NCBI RefSeq assembly: GCF_014697615.1
Contig: NZ_JACJSD010000004.1
Location: 183,802 to 247,801 of the forward strand
Length of the DNA: 64,000 nt
Reading direction: 5' to 3'
Source: Nostoc sp. FACHB-280
GTDB taxonomy: Bacteria > Cyanobacteriota > Cyanobacteriia > Cyanobacteriales > Nostocaceae
The notes under the pieces: model-generated
What the model was told of the DNA's origin: nothing
Seen by the model: only the letters and a program-made list of their open reading frames with translations
Databases searched by the model: none
Program-made: the position numbers and the translations under genes
Shown: one piece after another, positions 26,068 through 36,591 of the stretch
Position numbering within the stretch: position 1 is the first letter of the stretch
How the letters are laid out: every line of letters starts with the position of its first letter

Positions 26068-26340
26068 ATGACGCAACAGTACAGTAGTAATACTCTGGAT
26101 TTGATTTGCTTTCTTTCTTCCACCAAAATTCTTGAATATAAACCTGCAATAGTTCTTACTACAAACTCTGTTACAAAAGGTAAATATATCTATACTATTC
26201 ATCCCAAGGCATATATTCATCTAGATGCTGTTAAAAATCGTAGCAATGAAGAACTTATTAAGTTTCTAGAAAGTGAAGGTTTTACAGATGCGGAGCTTTT
26301 TGAAGTAGAGGGACGGATAGGTTTTAACCTAAAAAATTAA
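26068..26340 (+). CDS. Hypothetical protein
   Basis: A 90-residue soluble protein (MTQQYSSNTLDLICFLSSTK). The C-terminal part (LIKFLESEGFTDAELFEVEG) looks helical and acidic. No family recognised. It lies just downstream of the atpC stop on the opposite strand, at the edge of the repeat-rich segment. Codon use looks normal. ATG start at 26068. Confidence 0.5.
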   Translation: MTQQYSSNTLDLICFLSSTKILEYKPAIVLTTNSVTKGKYIYTIHPKAYIHLDAVKNRSNEELIKFLESEGFTDAELFEVEGRIGFNLKN

Positions 26341-26457
26341 CTCGTAGTAAAGCAATGCTGCAAAGTCCCCAAATTATTGTGAAAGCAAAAATAGCTAATC
26401 GCCAGTTTGAAATTACCAGCAATTAGCTATTTATTATAGTTACCAATTAACTTGTCC

Positions 26458-27405
26458 CTAACTCAGTGCTTCTGCACCACCAACAACCTCTAGAAGTTCT
26501 TGAGTAATTGCGGCTTGTCGGGCTTTGTTGTAAGACAACGATAGGCTTTTAATCAATTCACCAGCGTTATCACTGGCGTTACTCATAGCTGTCATCCGTG
26601 CTGCTAGTTCACTGGCAGCAGATTCTTGTAATGCCCGTAGTAGTTGGTTGCCCAAATACAGGGGTAGCAAGGCATCCAGAATTTGCACTGGGTCTTGCTC
26701 AAAAATCATATCGCTGGCTAAAGGTTGAACTTGAGAAGTGACTTTTTGCCGTTCAACTTCAAATTGACCACCACGAGTAGTCAACCGGAAGATTTCGTCG
26801 TCTGCTGCTTCTAAACCTTGGGTATCCAGAGGTAACAAGGTTTGAACTACAGGACGAGAACTCACCAAGGAAACGAAACGAGTGTAGATTAATTCGATGC
26901 GGTCTACTTTTTCCGAGAGGAACAAAGACAGCAACTCGTCAGCAATTCTATTTGCTTCTTCGGCGGTGGGTATTTGTTCTAAGCCACTGTAGGTAGCATC
27001 GATAGGTTGGTTGCGACGTTGGAAGTATTGGGTAGCTTTACGACCAACCAATACAAATGTGTAGTCGATACCTTCTGCTTTGAGTTCCTTGGTACGGTTC
27101 TCTGCACGACGGATGACGTTTGTGTTGTAACCACCGCACAAACCTCTGTCGCCAGAAATTACTAACAAACCTACTGATTTAACTTCGCGTTTTCTCAGTA
27201 GAGGTAGGTTTGCATCTTCAAACCGCAGGCGGGTTTGTAAACCATATAAAACTTGCGCTAGTCTGTCAGCGAAGGGACGAGTTGCCAGCACTTGTTCTTG
27301 CGCCCGACGTACCCGCGCTGCTGCTACTAGCCGCATAGCTTCGGTGATTTTTTTGGTGTTTTTGACCGACTGAATGCGATCGCGTATTGATTTAAGATTA
27401 GGCAT
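26458..27405 (-). CDS. atpC: ATP synthase F1 gamma subunit
   Basis: A 315-residue gamma subunit. It starts [20 protein letters not shown], with the conserved [17 protein letters not shown] helix; [10 protein letters not shown] is the internal signature, and the C-terminal helix ([22 protein letters not shown]) completes the rotor shaft. It has the extra central loop (about 195-235) of cyanobacterial gamma but no chloroplast-type regulatory Cys pair. It rotates inside the alpha/beta hexamer and links catalysis to the c-ring. Last gene of the minus-strand operon, 82 bp after atpA. Also called atpG in other schemes. Confidence 0.97.
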   Translation of the reverse strand: MPNLKSIRDRIQSVKNTKKITEAMRLVAAARVRRAQEQVLATRPFADRLAQVLYGLQTRLRFEDANLPLLRKREVKSVGLLVISGDRGLCGGYNTNVIRRAENRTKELKAEGIDYTFVLVGRKATQYFQRRNQPIDATYSGLEQIPTAEEANRIADELLSLFLSEKVDRIELIYTRFVSLVSSRPVVQTLLPLDTQGLEAADDEIFRLTTRGGQFEVERQKVTSQVQPLASDMIFEQDPVQILDALLPLYLGNQLLRALQESAASELAARMTAMSNASDNAGELIKSLSLSYNKARQAAITQELLEVVGGAEALS

Positions 27406-27419
27406 ATTTTTGTCCTTTG

Positions 27420-27487
27420 TCCTTAGTCATTTGTCCTTATGTCATTAGTCATTAGCTACTTACCAATGACTAATGACTAATGACTAA
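27420..27487. repeat. TCATTAG / CTAATGA heptamer tract between atpA and atpC
   Basis: Units of TCATTAG are followed by the complementary CTAATGA units (27468-27486), so the spacer RNA can fold into a hairpin. It may modulate atpC expression or be neutral STRR filler. Confidence 0.7.
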
Positions 27488-29008
27488 TTACACTGAAGCT
27501 TTGAAGGTCTTTTTGTAATCGTCTAAAGCAGCCTTCAATGCGGCTTCTTCATCATCACCTAGTACTTTCTTGCTTTGTACTGCTCCGTAATAAGCAGACT
27601 TACCAGTTTTCAGGTAGTCACGGAAACCTTTGGTGAAGGTGGTTACTTTATCTACAGGGATATCATCTAAGTAACCGTTAATACCAGCGTAAAGAATTGC
27701 CACTTGTTCAGCTACAGACAAAGGCTCATTTTGAGACTGCTTGAGCAGTTCCCGCAGACGTTGACCCCGTGCCAATTGGTCTTGGGTAGCTTTATCTAAG
27801 TCAGAAGCAAATTGCGCGAAGGCTTGGAGGTCATCAAACTGTGCCAGTTCGAGCTTAATCTTACCAGCAACTTTCTTCATTGCCTTGGTTTGTGCCGCAG
27901 AACCCACACGGGATACGGAAATACCAGGGTTTACAGCTGGACGGATACCAGCGTTGAACAAGTCAGAAGATAAGAAAATCTGACCGTCGGTGATGGAAAT
28001 TACGTTGGTGGGGATGTAAGCGGATACGTCACCAGCTTGGGTTTCGATGATGGGTAGCGCAGTCATGCTACCAGCGCCCAACTCATCACTGAGTTTAGCG
28101 GCTCTTTCCAACAAGCGAGAGTGAATGTAGAATACGTCTCCGGGGTAAGCTTCCCGTCCGGGTGGACGACGCAGTAGCAAGGACATTTGGCGATAAGCTT
28201 GTGCTTGCTTGGAAAGGTCGTCGTAGATTACGAGGGTAGCTTTGCCTTTGTACATGAAGTACTCAGCAATGGTAGCTCCGGTGTAAGGAGCCAAGAATTG
28301 TAAGGTAGCTGGGTCACTGGCGTTAGCTGCAACAACTACGGTGTAGTCGAGTGCGCCTTTTTCTTGTAAGGTTTGAACTACGTTAGCTACGGTGGAAGCT
28401 TTTTGACCAACGGCGACGTATACGCAAACAACATCTTCACCTTTTTGGTTAATGATGGTGTCAATTGCGATCGCAGTTTTACCTGTTTGACGGTCGCCGA
28501 TAATTAACTCGCGTTGACCCCGACCGATGGGAATCATGGAGTCAATAGCGGTAATCCCGGTTTGCATTGGTTCGTGTACAGAACGACGAGCAATGATACC
28601 GGGTGCGGGCGATTCAATCAAGCGGCTTTCGCTGGATTTGATGTCGCCTTTGCCGTCGATGGGACGACCTAAAGCGTCAACAACCCGTCCAATTAAGGCT
28701 TCACCGACACCAATTTGGGCAATTCTACCAGTAGCTCTCACAGAACTACCTTCTTGGATACTATTACCTGTACCCATAAGTACCGCACCCACGTTATCTT
28801 CTTCTAAGTTTTGGGCGATACCAACGGTGCCATCTTCAAATTCTAAAAGTTCCCCAGCCATAGCCTTTTCCAGACCATAAATCCGGGCAATACCGTCACC
28901 TACTTGCAGAACGGTACCAACGTTAGCAACTTTGACTTCTTGGTCGTATTGCTCGATCTGCTGTTGAATAATGCTGCTAATTTCGTCAGGTCTAATTGAT
29001 ATGCTCAT
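27488..29008 (-). CDS. atpA: ATP synthase F1 alpha subunit
   Basis: A 506-residue protein of standard length. The Walker A motif is GDRQTGKTA, with the alpha-type Q. The segment [11 protein letters not shown] carries the arginine finger region, and the N-terminal beta-barrel begins [20 protein letters not shown]. Alpha forms the hexamer with beta (atpB, not in this window; in cyanobacteria it is in a separate atpBE operon). It holds non-catalytic nucleotide and shapes the catalytic site. It follows atpD by 128 bp of STRR-rich spacer. Confidence 0.98.
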   Translation of the reverse strand: MSISIRPDEISSIIQQQIEQYDQEVKVANVGTVLQVGDGIARIYGLEKAMAGELLEFEDGTVGIAQNLEEDNVGAVLMGTGNSIQEGSSVRATGRIAQIGVGEALIGRVVDALGRPIDGKGDIKSSESRLIESPAPGIIARRSVHEPMQTGITAIDSMIPIGRGQRELIIGDRQTGKTAIAIDTIINQKGEDVVCVYVAVGQKASTVANVVQTLQEKGALDYTVVVAANASDPATLQFLAPYTGATIAEYFMYKGKATLVIYDDLSKQAQAYRQMSLLLRRPPGREAYPGDVFYIHSRLLERAAKLSDELGAGSMTALPIIETQAGDVSAYIPTNVISITDGQIFLSSDLFNAGIRPAVNPGISVSRVGSAAQTKAMKKVAGKIKLELAQFDDLQAFAQFASDLDKATQDQLARGQRLRELLKQSQNEPLSVAEQVAILYAGINGYLDDIPVDKVTTFTKGFRDYLKTGKSAYYGAVQSKKVLGDDEEAALKAALDDYKKTFKASV

Positions 29009-29049
29009 GGTGTATGTTTTTCTTTTGCAACACGGAAGAAATAGTAATC

Positions 29050-29130
29050 AATATCGAAAAGTGCTGAGTTGAAAGTGCTGAGTGCTGAGTAAAATTTTTC
29101 TCCCCTGCTCCCTGCTCCCTGCTCCCCTGC
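29050..29130. repeat. TGCTGAG and CTCCCTG heptamer tracts between atpD and atpA
   Basis: TGCTGAG units (near 29062-29090) and CTCCCTG units (29104-29126) lie in the atpD-atpA spacer. The first is the complement of the CTCAGCA heptamer found inside the copper ATPase gene. Confidence 0.75.
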
Positions 29131-29136
29131 CTCTTC

Positions 29137-29691
29137 CTAGCCATTTGTCAAACGCAAAGACAAGCGACGTAGTTGACCACGTAAACTAGCGTCGATTACC
29201 TGTGAGCCGACTTTGATGATCACACCACCAATCAATTCGCTGTCTACTCTAGTTTCAAGTTCTACTTGACGCGCATTGGTGATAGCAATGACTTTCTGTT
29301 TAATGGCTTCTTCTTGCTCTGGTGAGAGCGCAACAGCAGAAGTTACTTCTGCTAACACAGTTTGATTCAGCTGCCGTAGCAATGCCAAGTACTGTTTTAA
29401 AATCTGGTCTAAGAAGAAGATGCGTCGTTTGTCTACTAAAAGTAGCAAAAAGTTGCGTAAATAAGGATTACCACCTTCACCCGTTACTTGGCTGATCACC
29501 GCTTTTTTGGTGTCAGGTACAATGAAGGGGTTATCGATAAAGTTCCGCAGTTGTTGAGAATTTTGCAACAAGTCTAGTAAAGCACGCGCATCGTTACCGA
29601 ACTCTTCTGTCAGATTTTTGGACTGTGCTACTGACATCAGTGCCTGTGCGTAAGGCTGGGCGATTTCGGCTGTTTCTACATTACTTTTCAT
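29137..29691 (-). CDS. atpD: ATP synthase F1 delta subunit
   Basis: A 184-residue OSCP/delta protein: helical N-terminal domain (EIAQPYAQALMSVAQ), the central FLLLLVDKRRIFFLDQIL signature, and the C-terminal strand region IGGVIIKVGSQVIDASLRGQ. It caps the F1 head and binds the b/b' stalk. The start ATG overlaps the atpF stop by one base (TAATG), so translation is coupled, which fits stator stoichiometry. Also called atpH in other naming schemes. Confidence 0.96.
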   Translation of the reverse strand: MKSNVETAEIAQPYAQALMSVAQSKNLTEEFGNDARALLDLLQNSQQLRNFIDNPFIVPDTKKAVISQVTGEGGNPYLRNFLLLLVDKRRIFFLDQILKQYLALLRQLNQTVLAEVTSAVALSPEQEEAIKQKVIAITNARQVELETRVDSELIGGVIIKVGSQVIDASLRGQLRRLSLRLTNG

Positions 29692-30260
29692 TACCGTCCT
29701 CCCACCTGAGCGATGCTACGGTCAATTAGCGCCTGTTGAACATCGTCACTCACACCAGAGCGCAGCTGTGATTCAACTTGCTGTAGTGCCAAAGCGGCTA
29801 CTCGCTGCCGCAATTCGGTTAGCGCCCGTTCTCTTTCGGTGTTCAAGTCTGCTGCTGCTGTTTGTTTCAAGCGTTCTACGTCTTGTGCGGCTTTATCTAA
29901 CAGAGCTTGCTTGGTTGCCTGGGCGCTTTCTGTGGCTGCTTGGCGAATGCGCTGTGCCTCAGCTTGAGCCTGGGTCAACTGTTCTTGTGCTTGTGAAAGA
30001 GAAGCTTGTGCTTCTTTTAAGCGTTGTTCTGCTTCCTGAATGGCAGTTGCGATATTGGAGCTGCGCTCGTTCAGGATATTGCTTAAAACTTTACGTCCAA
30101 AGTAGAATAGTATGCCAATCAGAATCACTAGGTTTATGAGATTGGTTTCTAAAATGTCTAGGTTTAGACCGAAACCACCTTCTGCTGCGCCTTCTGCCAA
30201 TTCAGAGTGAACAGCTTGAGCTTCTGTGGCAAGTAAGAAGAAAATGCCCATGATAGCCAT
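29691..30260 (-). CDS. atpF: ATP synthase F0 b subunit
   Basis: A 189-residue stator subunit. A short N-terminal segment, one membrane helix ([17 protein letters not shown]), then a long Ala/Gln/Glu-rich coiled coil to the C-terminus. A start at the second Met (30251) gives 186 residues and is equally plausible. It pairs with b' as a heterodimer in photosynthetic organisms. It overlaps atpD by one base and lies 137 bp after atpG. Confidence 0.95.
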   Translation of the reverse strand: MAIMGIFFLLATEAQAVHSELAEGAAEGGFGLNLDILETNLINLVILIGILFYFGRKVLSNILNERSSNIATAIQEAEQRLKEAQASLSQAQEQLTQAQAEAQRIRQAATESAQATKQALLDKAAQDVERLKQTAAADLNTERERALTELRQRVAALALQQVESQLRSGVSDDVQQALIDRSIAQVGGR

Positions 30261-30397
30261 TTACAGGTGCGCTGCTCGCTTGCTAATTAAGTTTTGTCTT
30301 CCCGTAGGAAAAAAGTGCCTGTTTTGACACTTAAATTAGGCGCTCTGGGACAAATGCCCAGTTGCGCGTAGGTTTTGTCAGACCAATCATTTTTAGC

Positions 30398-30829
30398 TTA
30401 TCTAGCTAAACTCGGCCCTAATAGTTTTTCTAGGATCTGCCTGCTGAGAGCATCAACTTGTTGTTCCAAGGAACGCATAGCTTCCTGCTTTTGTTGCTCT
30501 ATTTCAGCAGAAGCTTTTTCTCGTTGAGCTTGAGCTTCTTGTTGCGCCTCAGCAATTTTCTGGGCAGTAATATTCTTAGCCTCAACCTGAGCAGCTTCTA
30601 AAGTAGCTTGCGATTGTCTGCGAGCTTCTGCTAGTTGTTGCTCATATTCTTGAGTTAGGCGTTCGGCTTTGGCTAAACGTTCCTTGGCTTCAAGGGTATT
30701 GGTGCGGATGTAATTATCGCGCTCATCCAGTACCTTGGTCAGTGGCTTATAGAAAATTACATTCAACAAGGCTGCCAACAGCAGGAACTGCAATGCCATA
30801 AAGGGCAAAGTAGCATCGAAATCAAACAT
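30398..30829 (-). CDS. atpG: ATP synthase F0 b' subunit
   Basis: A 143-residue protein: a membrane helix at residues 9-26 ([20 protein letters not shown]) and a long coiled coil. The FYKPL after the helix and shorter length mark it as b' rather than b. It starts at [10 protein letters not shown]; as I recall, other Nostocales b' proteins have some 20 extra N-terminal residues, which are not encoded here in frame with an ATG. It forms the peripheral stalk with b. It is separated from atpH by 178 bp containing a perfect palindrome. Confidence 0.94.
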   Translation of the reverse strand: MFDFDATLPFMALQFLLLAALLNVIFYKPLTKVLDERDNYIRTNTLEAKERLAKAERLTQEYEQQLAEARRQSQATLEAAQVEAKNITAQKIAEAQQEAQAQREKASAEIEQQKQEAMRSLEQQVDALSRQILEKLLGPSLAR

Positions 30830-30957
30830 TTCTCTCCTCTTTGGCTGGAGTAGCAGTTTTCATGGCTAGCAACGTTATCCAACCTTTCGTATTTTAGAGA
30901 CCCATAGCCACGAGGGTCAGCCTACATCAGAACCAATTAATCCCCAAAATATTTGTT

Positions 30958-30989
30958 GTGTAGAGACGTGAGAATTCACGTCTCTACAC
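30958..30989. repeat. Perfect 14-bp palindrome inside the atp operon
   Basis: GTGTAGAGACGTGA (30958-30971) and TCACGTCTCTACAC (30976-30989) flank GAAT. It sits in the atpH-atpG spacer, just 3' of the c-subunit gene. A relative (TAGAGACGTAAA) follows the HAD gene at 35023. It may partly terminate or stabilise the upstream mRNA. Confidence 0.8.
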
Positions 30990-31007
30990 TCACAAAACTT
31001 TTAGGTT

Positions 31008-31298
<291 letters not shown>

Positions 31299-31403
31299 CT
31301 AGTAAAGACGTGTTTTTTCACGCTGCACCGAGTTCTCGCAAATCGCAGTTTGCGACGTTTTGAGCTTTGATGCTCGTCGGAACTGTGCTAACAACTGAGG
31401 GCT

Positions 31404-32168
31404 TTAATGATGCTCCTCATGCTCTTCGCCGCCGTGTCCTTCCATTGCCTCATGAATGTATGCCCCTGCTAGGGTAGCAAACACTAGGGCTTGAATGGCA
31501 CTGGTAAATAAACCCAAGGCCATTACAGGCAGAGGTACAAATAAAGGCACGAGCAGCACTAATACCGCCACAACTAATTCATCCGCCAAGATGTTACCGA
31601 AAAGACGGAAGCTTAGGGAGAGGGGCTTAGTGAAATCTTCGAGAATGGCGATCGGCAACAATACGGGTGTTGGCTCTATATACTTCTTGAAGTAGCCCAA
31701 ACCACGTTTGCTGAAACCCGCATAAAAGTAAGCAAGAGAAGTCAGCAGTGCCAATGCTACCGTCGTATTGATGTCATTGGTGGGAGCCGCTAATTCACCA
31801 GATGGCAGCTTGATGAGCTTCCAGGGAATTAAAGCACCTGACCAGTTCGATACGAAGATAAACAAGAACAATGTACCAATAAATGGTACCCAAGGGCGGT
31901 ACTCTTTCTCACCAAGTTGGTTTTTTGCTAGATCACGAATAAATTCCAGAGCGTATTCCATTAAGTTTTGGATACCTCTGGGAACTTTTTGTATATTCCG
32001 AGTAGCAGCTAATGAAGCTATTACCAGAATGCCAATCACGAACCATGAGGTGAGAAAAACCTGCCCATGAATTTTTAGGTTGCCTAATTGCCAGTAGAAA
32101 TGATGACCTACTTCTAATTCGGCGAGGGGAAAAGAATTAAAGGCGTTTAAAACACTAAGCATTTGCAT
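31404..32168 (-). CDS. atpI: ATP synthase F0 a subunit
   Basis: A 254-residue membrane protein with about five helices. The half-channel region includes [18 protein letters not shown] with the essential arginine, and the C-terminus is the His/Glu tail [10 protein letters not shown] typical of cyanobacteria. The start is ATG 32168 or 32162. The a subunit forms the proton path next to the c-ring. It is the second gene of the operon, 62 bp after atp1. Also called atpB. Confidence 0.96.
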   Translation of the reverse strand: MQMLSVLNAFNSFPLAELEVGHHFYWQLGNLKIHGQVFLTSWFVIGILVIASLAATRNIQKVPRGIQNLMEYALEFIRDLAKNQLGEKEYRPWVPFIGTLFLFIFVSNWSGALIPWKLIKLPSGELAAPTNDINTTVALALLTSLAYFYAGFSKRGLGYFKKYIEPTPVLLPIAILEDFTKPLSLSFRLFGNILADELVVAVLVLLVPLFVPLPVMALGLFTSAIQALVFATLAGAYIHEAMEGHGGEEHEEHH

Positions 32169-32230
32169 TCTTCAAGCATTTTCCCCAACGAGCGAGGATG
32201 GGTGTATTGTCTTTAGTGAGCCTGATTTTG

Positions 32231-32716
32231 TTAAGAATCAGGAAGGAACGCAGTTTGCACCGTATAGACGAGGAGCGTGGCCTTGTATGTAAGAAATCCC
32301 AAAAAAATGGGCATTACGTGTAGATCGTTCCATTGAGTTGCTAGTATAATCAACCCAATAAATAAAGCAAAACGATTTTTGCTTAGACGATTTTTCTCAG
32401 CACCCAATCGCTCAACGTCGTTAGCCAGCATCTTTAAGTAAACCACACCTGTACACGCCCCAATTAAATAATTCAGGGCAATGTTTAGTGAATAAAAAAT
32501 CCACACAGAGATAAATATAATCCCCGTCAAAACAAGTGTGATTACCAACAACTTCTGATAGAGTTGATAGAACTCCTGCATAGAAGTGTTGACTGGTTCT
32601 GTGTCCTCAAAACCAGATGGAGCATCTTGTTGTGTTGTCGGAGGGGGCGCAATTGGTTCTTCTGACAAGCTCACGGGACTTGAAACCAGTACAGCTAACT
32701 TATTATGACTGCACAT
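32231..32716 (-). CDS. atp1: ATP synthase operon protein I (Atp1-like)
   Basis: A 161-residue membrane protein. The first 50 residues are Pro/Ser/Thr-rich and polar; about four hydrophobic segments follow ([65 protein letters not shown]). The pattern and place as the first gene before atpI match the UncI/Atp1 family, thought to help c-ring assembly. The ATG at 32716 is the first codon. The operon promoter should lie in the next few hundred bases upstream. Confidence 0.88.
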   Translation of the reverse strand: MCSHNKLAVLVSSPVSLSEEPIAPPPTTQQDAPSGFEDTEPVNTSMQEFYQLYQKLLVITLVLTGIIFISVWIFYSLNIALNYLIGACTGVVYLKMLANDVERLGAEKNRLSKNRFALFIGLIILATQWNDLHVMPIFLGFLTYKATLLVYTVQTAFLPDS

Positions 32717-33229
32717 TCAGTCAGCTGAATCATATCACGATCTGGTAACAATACTTTAGAAAAAAACAATTAACTTCTTGTTTTTTACCCAAACGCAACA
32801 CAAATTAAACTTTGGATAGGCACAAAGCGAGAAAACTTAGGAAGCAGGCAAATCTGAGGATGTAACGTGAATCTCACCTGCGAAATTCCTAGTTTATGTT
32901 AGATTGCTTTTTCGTCAAATAATCTCAGTGACCTCCAGAAGCGTTGTGTAATCACCTACGTAATATTTCGGGAAAGCCGGGTTTAGAAAATTTACTTGGT
33001 GCTTGAGGAGCGTAGACGCAGAACGTCTTGTCGTTAGACATCACACCAAAGCGAAATTTTGCTAAACTCCAGCCTGTTGAGTTTGTACTACCCACTGAAG
33101 AGGGCATTGCTGTGTACATTCTTAATTTACATTAGATTGGCCAAAATTGCTTGCTTGGCTCCTTTGGCTTTAACCAATCAGTCAATATTTAAGCACGCTT
33201 AGTGATATCTGGAAGCCGACTGTTATGTC
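32717..33229. other. atp operon upstream region
   Basis: 513 bp between atp1 (minus) and the peroxiredoxin-like gene (minus). It probably contains the atp promoter. No gene, RNA or clear operator was recognised. Confidence 0.5.
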
Positions 33230-33775
33230 TTACCACTCTGTTCCCCGGAAGGGGTAGTTTCTGGGAATGATGTACTCTAGCCCTTGGAGTAGGAAAGCAA
33301 AATCGACGCGGGAGAAGGGATGAGTACCAATGTTGGCAAAATATAAACGACTATCGGGCTTGATTAAAAATACAGCAGGTTCGCTGAATAAGGCAGGTTC
33401 ACTTTCAAAATGACCTTTGGTGAGATACAGTCCCCAACGACGCATTTCATCGGGGGTGAAGTCATAGCCAATGGTGCTATTTTGGATGTTAGCTTGTTGT
33501 TGAAATTGTTGTGCTTTTTCTAGAGAATCACCACTGATAGCGATCGCTTCTACACCTAGTTTTTGGAAATCATCGAGTTTCTGCTCTAAATCAGTAATAT
33601 ACTGTTGACAAATGGGACAATGTAACCCTCGATAAAATACAACCATTGTGTAGTTTTTCGGAGTGTGGTCAGCTAGTTTCCAGATGGTTCCATTTAAAGT
33701 TTTAACTTCCAAAACAGGAGCCGGATTTCCCATCAGCAGCTTGGGTGAGGTTATTTTCTCAGATTGGGTAATCAT
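33230..33775 (-). CDS. Peroxiredoxin-like (AhpC/TSA family) protein
   Basis: A 181-residue thioredoxin-fold protein. The active-site segment is FYRGLHCPICQQY with C53 and C56, a CxxC in place of the usual single peroxidatic Cys of T-x-x-C; R49 precedes it. Later AISGDSLEKAQQF and EPAVFLIKPDSRLYF are standard AhpC/TSA strands. It probably reduces peroxides or serves as a thiol oxidoreductase in the cytosol. Monocistronic by spacing. ATG start 33775. Confidence 0.88.
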   Translation of the reverse strand: MITQSEKITSPKLLMGNPAPVLEVKTLNGTIWKLADHTPKNYTMVVFYRGLHCPICQQYITDLEQKLDDFQKLGVEAIAISGDSLEKAQQFQQQANIQNSTIGYDFTPDEMRRWGLYLTKGHFESEPALFSEPAVFLIKPDSRLYFANIGTHPFSRVDFAFLLQGLEYIIPRNYPFRGTEW

Positions 33776-34228
33776 GATTTTGTTTCCAATTTAATAGTTA
33801 TATCTCGCGCTTGTTGGTTTTGTACTGTGCTGAATCCGTGTATTAATTTACATCACATAAGAGCGCCAAAACGCAAATAAAAAATTAAATCAGATTTTTT
33901 TAATTTCTTTGTTTAGAGATATTCAAAATGAATAAAAAAGTTAATAAAATGAATAATTAATGCGAATGTAACCGCGTCAGCAGCTTCTAGCAATCTATCC
34001 AATAAAAAATACTTATAGAATATCTAGATTAGTTTAGATAAAATATTAACTTTATTAATCAATAACAAAAGTCTAGAGAAATTTTCTTTTAAGCGAGTTA
34101 AAAATAAATAATTAAAAGTAGATGAAGCTATTTTGAAAAAAATATCAATTGCAAAAAACTAGCAAAAATTACTACCAATTTTTAATTTTTCATGTAAGCT
34201 GACAAAAGCAGTTTTCATCCTCAAAACA
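33776..34228. other. AT-rich intergenic region between divergent genes
   Basis: 453 bp, very AT-rich, with promoters for the peroxiredoxin-like gene and the HAD gene. No gene or repeat recognised. Confidence 0.5.
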
Positions 34229-35017
34229 ATGACCGCAAGTAGTCCTACAATTTTGGCCTTAGACTTTGACGGAGTAATTTGCGACGGACTAATTGAATAT
34301 TTTGAGGTCGCATGGCTAACCTACTGTAAACTTTGGTTGCCAGATAATGATACACCGCCCGATGACTTGGCATTGAGATTTTATCGTCTCAGACCAGTGA
34401 TTGAAACAGGTTGGGAAATGCCTGTTTTAATTAAAGCTTTGTTGGCGGGAATGTCCGATGAAGAGATTCTTCAGGAATGGACAACAATTACGCCACAAAT
34501 TTTATTAAAAGATAACTTGCAGGCTAGAGAAATCGGTGCAAAACTAGATCACCTGCGGGATGAATGGATTGCAACAGATTTAGACGGCTGGCTGAGTCTG
34601 CACAGATTTTATCCGGGTGTGATTGAAAAAATCAAACTGACTCTGGATAGTCATGTGCAGTTATTCATTGTGACAACGAAAGAGGGACGTTTTGTACAAC
34701 AATTGTTGCAACAAGAAGGTGTGAGTTTACCTCCCGCTGCAATTTTTGGTAAAGAAGTGAAGCGTCCGAAATATGAAATTCTGCGAGAATTGATACAAAC
34801 AGCGAATCAACAGCCAGTTAGTTTATGGTTTGTTGAAGACCGGATCAAAACGTTGCAGTTAGTTCAACAACAAGCTGACCTAGAGGATGTGCAACTTTTT
34901 CTGGCTGATTGGGGCTATAATACCCAACCAGAAAGAAAAGCCGCGCAAGATGACGAGCGAATTCAGTTAATATCGCTGTCACAGTTTACCAAGAACTTCT
35001 CTGATTGGTTGTCATAA
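34229..35017 (+). CDS. HAD-superfamily hydrolase
   Basis: A 262-residue protein. Motif I is LALDFDGVICDG (D12 nucleophile, D14 acid/base). A helical cap covers about residues 35-130, motif II is FIVTTKEG, motif III has the Lys in FGKEVKRPKYE, and the acidic motif IV is WFVEDRIKT. It probably acts as a phosphatase on a small phosphorylated compound; substrate unknown. ATG start at 34229. A palindrome after the stop may terminate transcription. Confidence 0.9.
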   Translation: MTASSPTILALDFDGVICDGLIEYFEVAWLTYCKLWLPDNDTPPDDLALRFYRLRPVIETGWEMPVLIKALLAGMSDEEILQEWTTITPQILLKDNLQAREIGAKLDHLRDEWIATDLDGWLSLHRFYPGVIEKIKLTLDSHVQLFIVTTKEGRFVQQLLQQEGVSLPPAAIFGKEVKRPKYEILRELIQTANQQPVSLWFVEDRIKTLQLVQQQADLEDVQLFLADWGYNTQPERKAAQDDERIQLISLSQFTKNFSDWLS

Positions 35018-35022
35018 ATTTG

Positions 35023-35047
35023 TAGAGACGTAAATTTTACGTCTCTA
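35023..35047. terminator. TAGAGACG palindrome after the HAD gene
   Basis: TAGAGACGTAAA and TTTACGTCTCTA are exact complements separated by one base, 6 bp after the stop codon. It is a relative of the palindrome in the atp operon (30958). Confidence 0.55.
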
Positions 35048-35160
35048 TCTCATCAAATATTTTCTGGATTATAGGTAACATTTTGTGGTCATTTCACCAA
35101 TAAGCCACGTCTAGAATTATATTTTATGCTGAATTAATTAATGGCTTCAGTTAAAAATAT

Positions 35161-36462
35161 ATGCTTGACCTGACAAAATTAGCGCGACAAATGCAAGGTT
35201 TAAGCCAGCATCTTTCCCAAGAAGCTGTTGCTGGTCGTCAGCGTTTAGAATTAGCGCAACAACATTTAATAAATGCTTACGAATGTCAGCAGGATTTAAT
35301 TGAACGTCAAGAAAAATGGCGCGATCGCATTTTATTCGCTAATGCTACCCCCATTGAGCCATTAGAAACTCGTATTGATATTCCTGTTCCACCGAAAGTA
35401 CATACTGTCATCGCTACCGACGGTTCACAAATTGCCCCTAGCCACCACGAAATAGCTTATTGTTATCTCTTAAATATTGGCAGAGTAGTTTTACACTACG
35501 GTCAAAATCGTCATCCACTACTTGATAGCTTGCCAGAGGTATTTTACCGCCCCGAAGATTTATATACATCTCGACAGTGGGGTATTAGGACGGAAGAATG
35601 GATGAGTTTTTGTCGGACTGCAAGTGAAGCAACTGTACTGGCTGAATTAGCTTGTGGAGTGATGGAGGGACGGGAGGGACGGGAGGGACGAAGGGGACAA
35701 GGTGGACAAGGGAGACAAGGGGGAAACTATGTTTCTTCTTCCTTGTCTACCCCCTCTCTCTTGTCTCCCCTCTCTCCCTCACCCTCCCAAGACCGAATAC
35801 CAACCTTAGCAATGGTGGATGGTTCGTTAGTTTATTGGTTTTTAGAACAGTTACCGCTAGAAGCACGCGATCGCATTTTACCGCCGATTTTGCAAGCTTG
35901 GCAGCAGCTACGTGATGCCGGAATCCCATTAATGGGTTATCTCAGCGCCTCTCGAAATGTTGAAGGAATTAACTTTTTACGGTTGATGGCTTGTCCCCAT
36001 CCGGTTCCCGACTGTGTAAGTTATTGTCCCAACCAGTTAGAAAAAGTTCCTTGCAAAGTATTTGAACCTTTACGAGATACGTCTTTGTGGTCAACTCAAC
36101 TCCAGCCAGGACAACGCGGCCCTTTATGGCGGAGTAACGCCCGAATTTTAGAGTTTTATGAAGGTCAAAACATTTATTTTTGTTACGTTCACGTAGGTAC
36201 GGAAATTGCCCGTATAGAAGTCCCAGCTTGGGTTGTGGAAAATACAGCTATGTTTGATGAAGCCTTGGGATTGATGCTGGCGCAAGTTCAAAAAGGATAT
36301 GGCTACCCAGTAGCGATCGCAGAAGCACATAATCAAGCTGTGGTTAGAGGTGGAGATAAAGCGCGTTTCTTCGCCCTTTTAGAAAAGCAAATGATTAAAG
36401 CTGGCTTAAAAAATGTTGGTACTTCTTACAAAGAAGCTAGGAAACGCGGAAGTATCGCTTAA
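35161..36462 (+). CDS. nurA: NurA-type DNA repair nuclease with an in-frame repeat insertion
   Basis: A 433-residue NurA-domain protein. The first metal-binding aspartate is D87 in VIATDGSQIAPS. A second conserved block, TLAMVDGSLVYWFLE, is near residue 220, and the C-terminal histidine block YPVAIAEAHNQAVV is near 385. NurA nucleases resect DNA ends with HerA-type ATPases. Between blocks one and two lies a Gly/Arg/Gln- then Ser/Pro-rich stretch (about 168-210), encoded by GC-rich inverted repeats at 35664-35790, which looks like an inserted intergenic repeat. Confidence 0.85.
   Translation: MLDLTKLARQMQGLSQHLSQEAVAGRQRLELAQQHLINAYECQQDLIERQEKWRDRILFANATPIEPLETRIDIPVPPKVHTVIATDGSQIAPSHHEIAYCYLLNIGRVVLHYGQNRHPLLDSLPEVFYRPEDLYTSRQWGIRTEEWMSFCRTASEATVLAELACGVMEGREGREGRRGQGGQGRQGGNYVSSSLSTPSLLSPLSPSPSQDRIPTLAMVDGSLVYWFLEQLPLEARDRILPPILQAWQQLRDAGIPLMGYLSASRNVEGINFLRLMACPHPVPDCVSYCPNQLEKVPCKVFEPLRDTSLWSTQLQPGQRGPLWRSNARILEFYEGQNIYFCYVHVGTEIARIEVPAWVVENTAMFDEALGLMLAQVQKGYGYPVAIAEAHNQAVVRGGDKARFFALLEKQMIKAGLKNVGTSYKEARKRGSIA
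35664..35790 (+). repeat. GGGAGGGAC / GACAAGG repeat tract inside nurA
   Basis: Tandem G-rich units (GGGACGGGAGGGAC, GGACAAGG) are followed by complementary C-rich units (CTTGTCTCC, CCCTCTCTCCC). The arms could pair. Such tracts are otherwise seen between genes here (for example 53068-53151). Confidence 0.8.
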
Positions 36463-36591
36463 AAAGCATCATCAAACTGTGATCACTTCCAACACCTGAA
36501 TTCTGCTTTACCCTGTCTCTGGGAAAATACGCAAAGGTGTCAGTGATCGCCTAAACTATTTAACATAGGATTAGCGATACAACGGTAAGCC

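Noticed and set aside
30398..30829. Possible 5' truncation of the b' subunit
   Set aside because: The start has a normal membrane helix and the missing residues are not needed for the fold; no in-frame remnant upstream shows a truncation.
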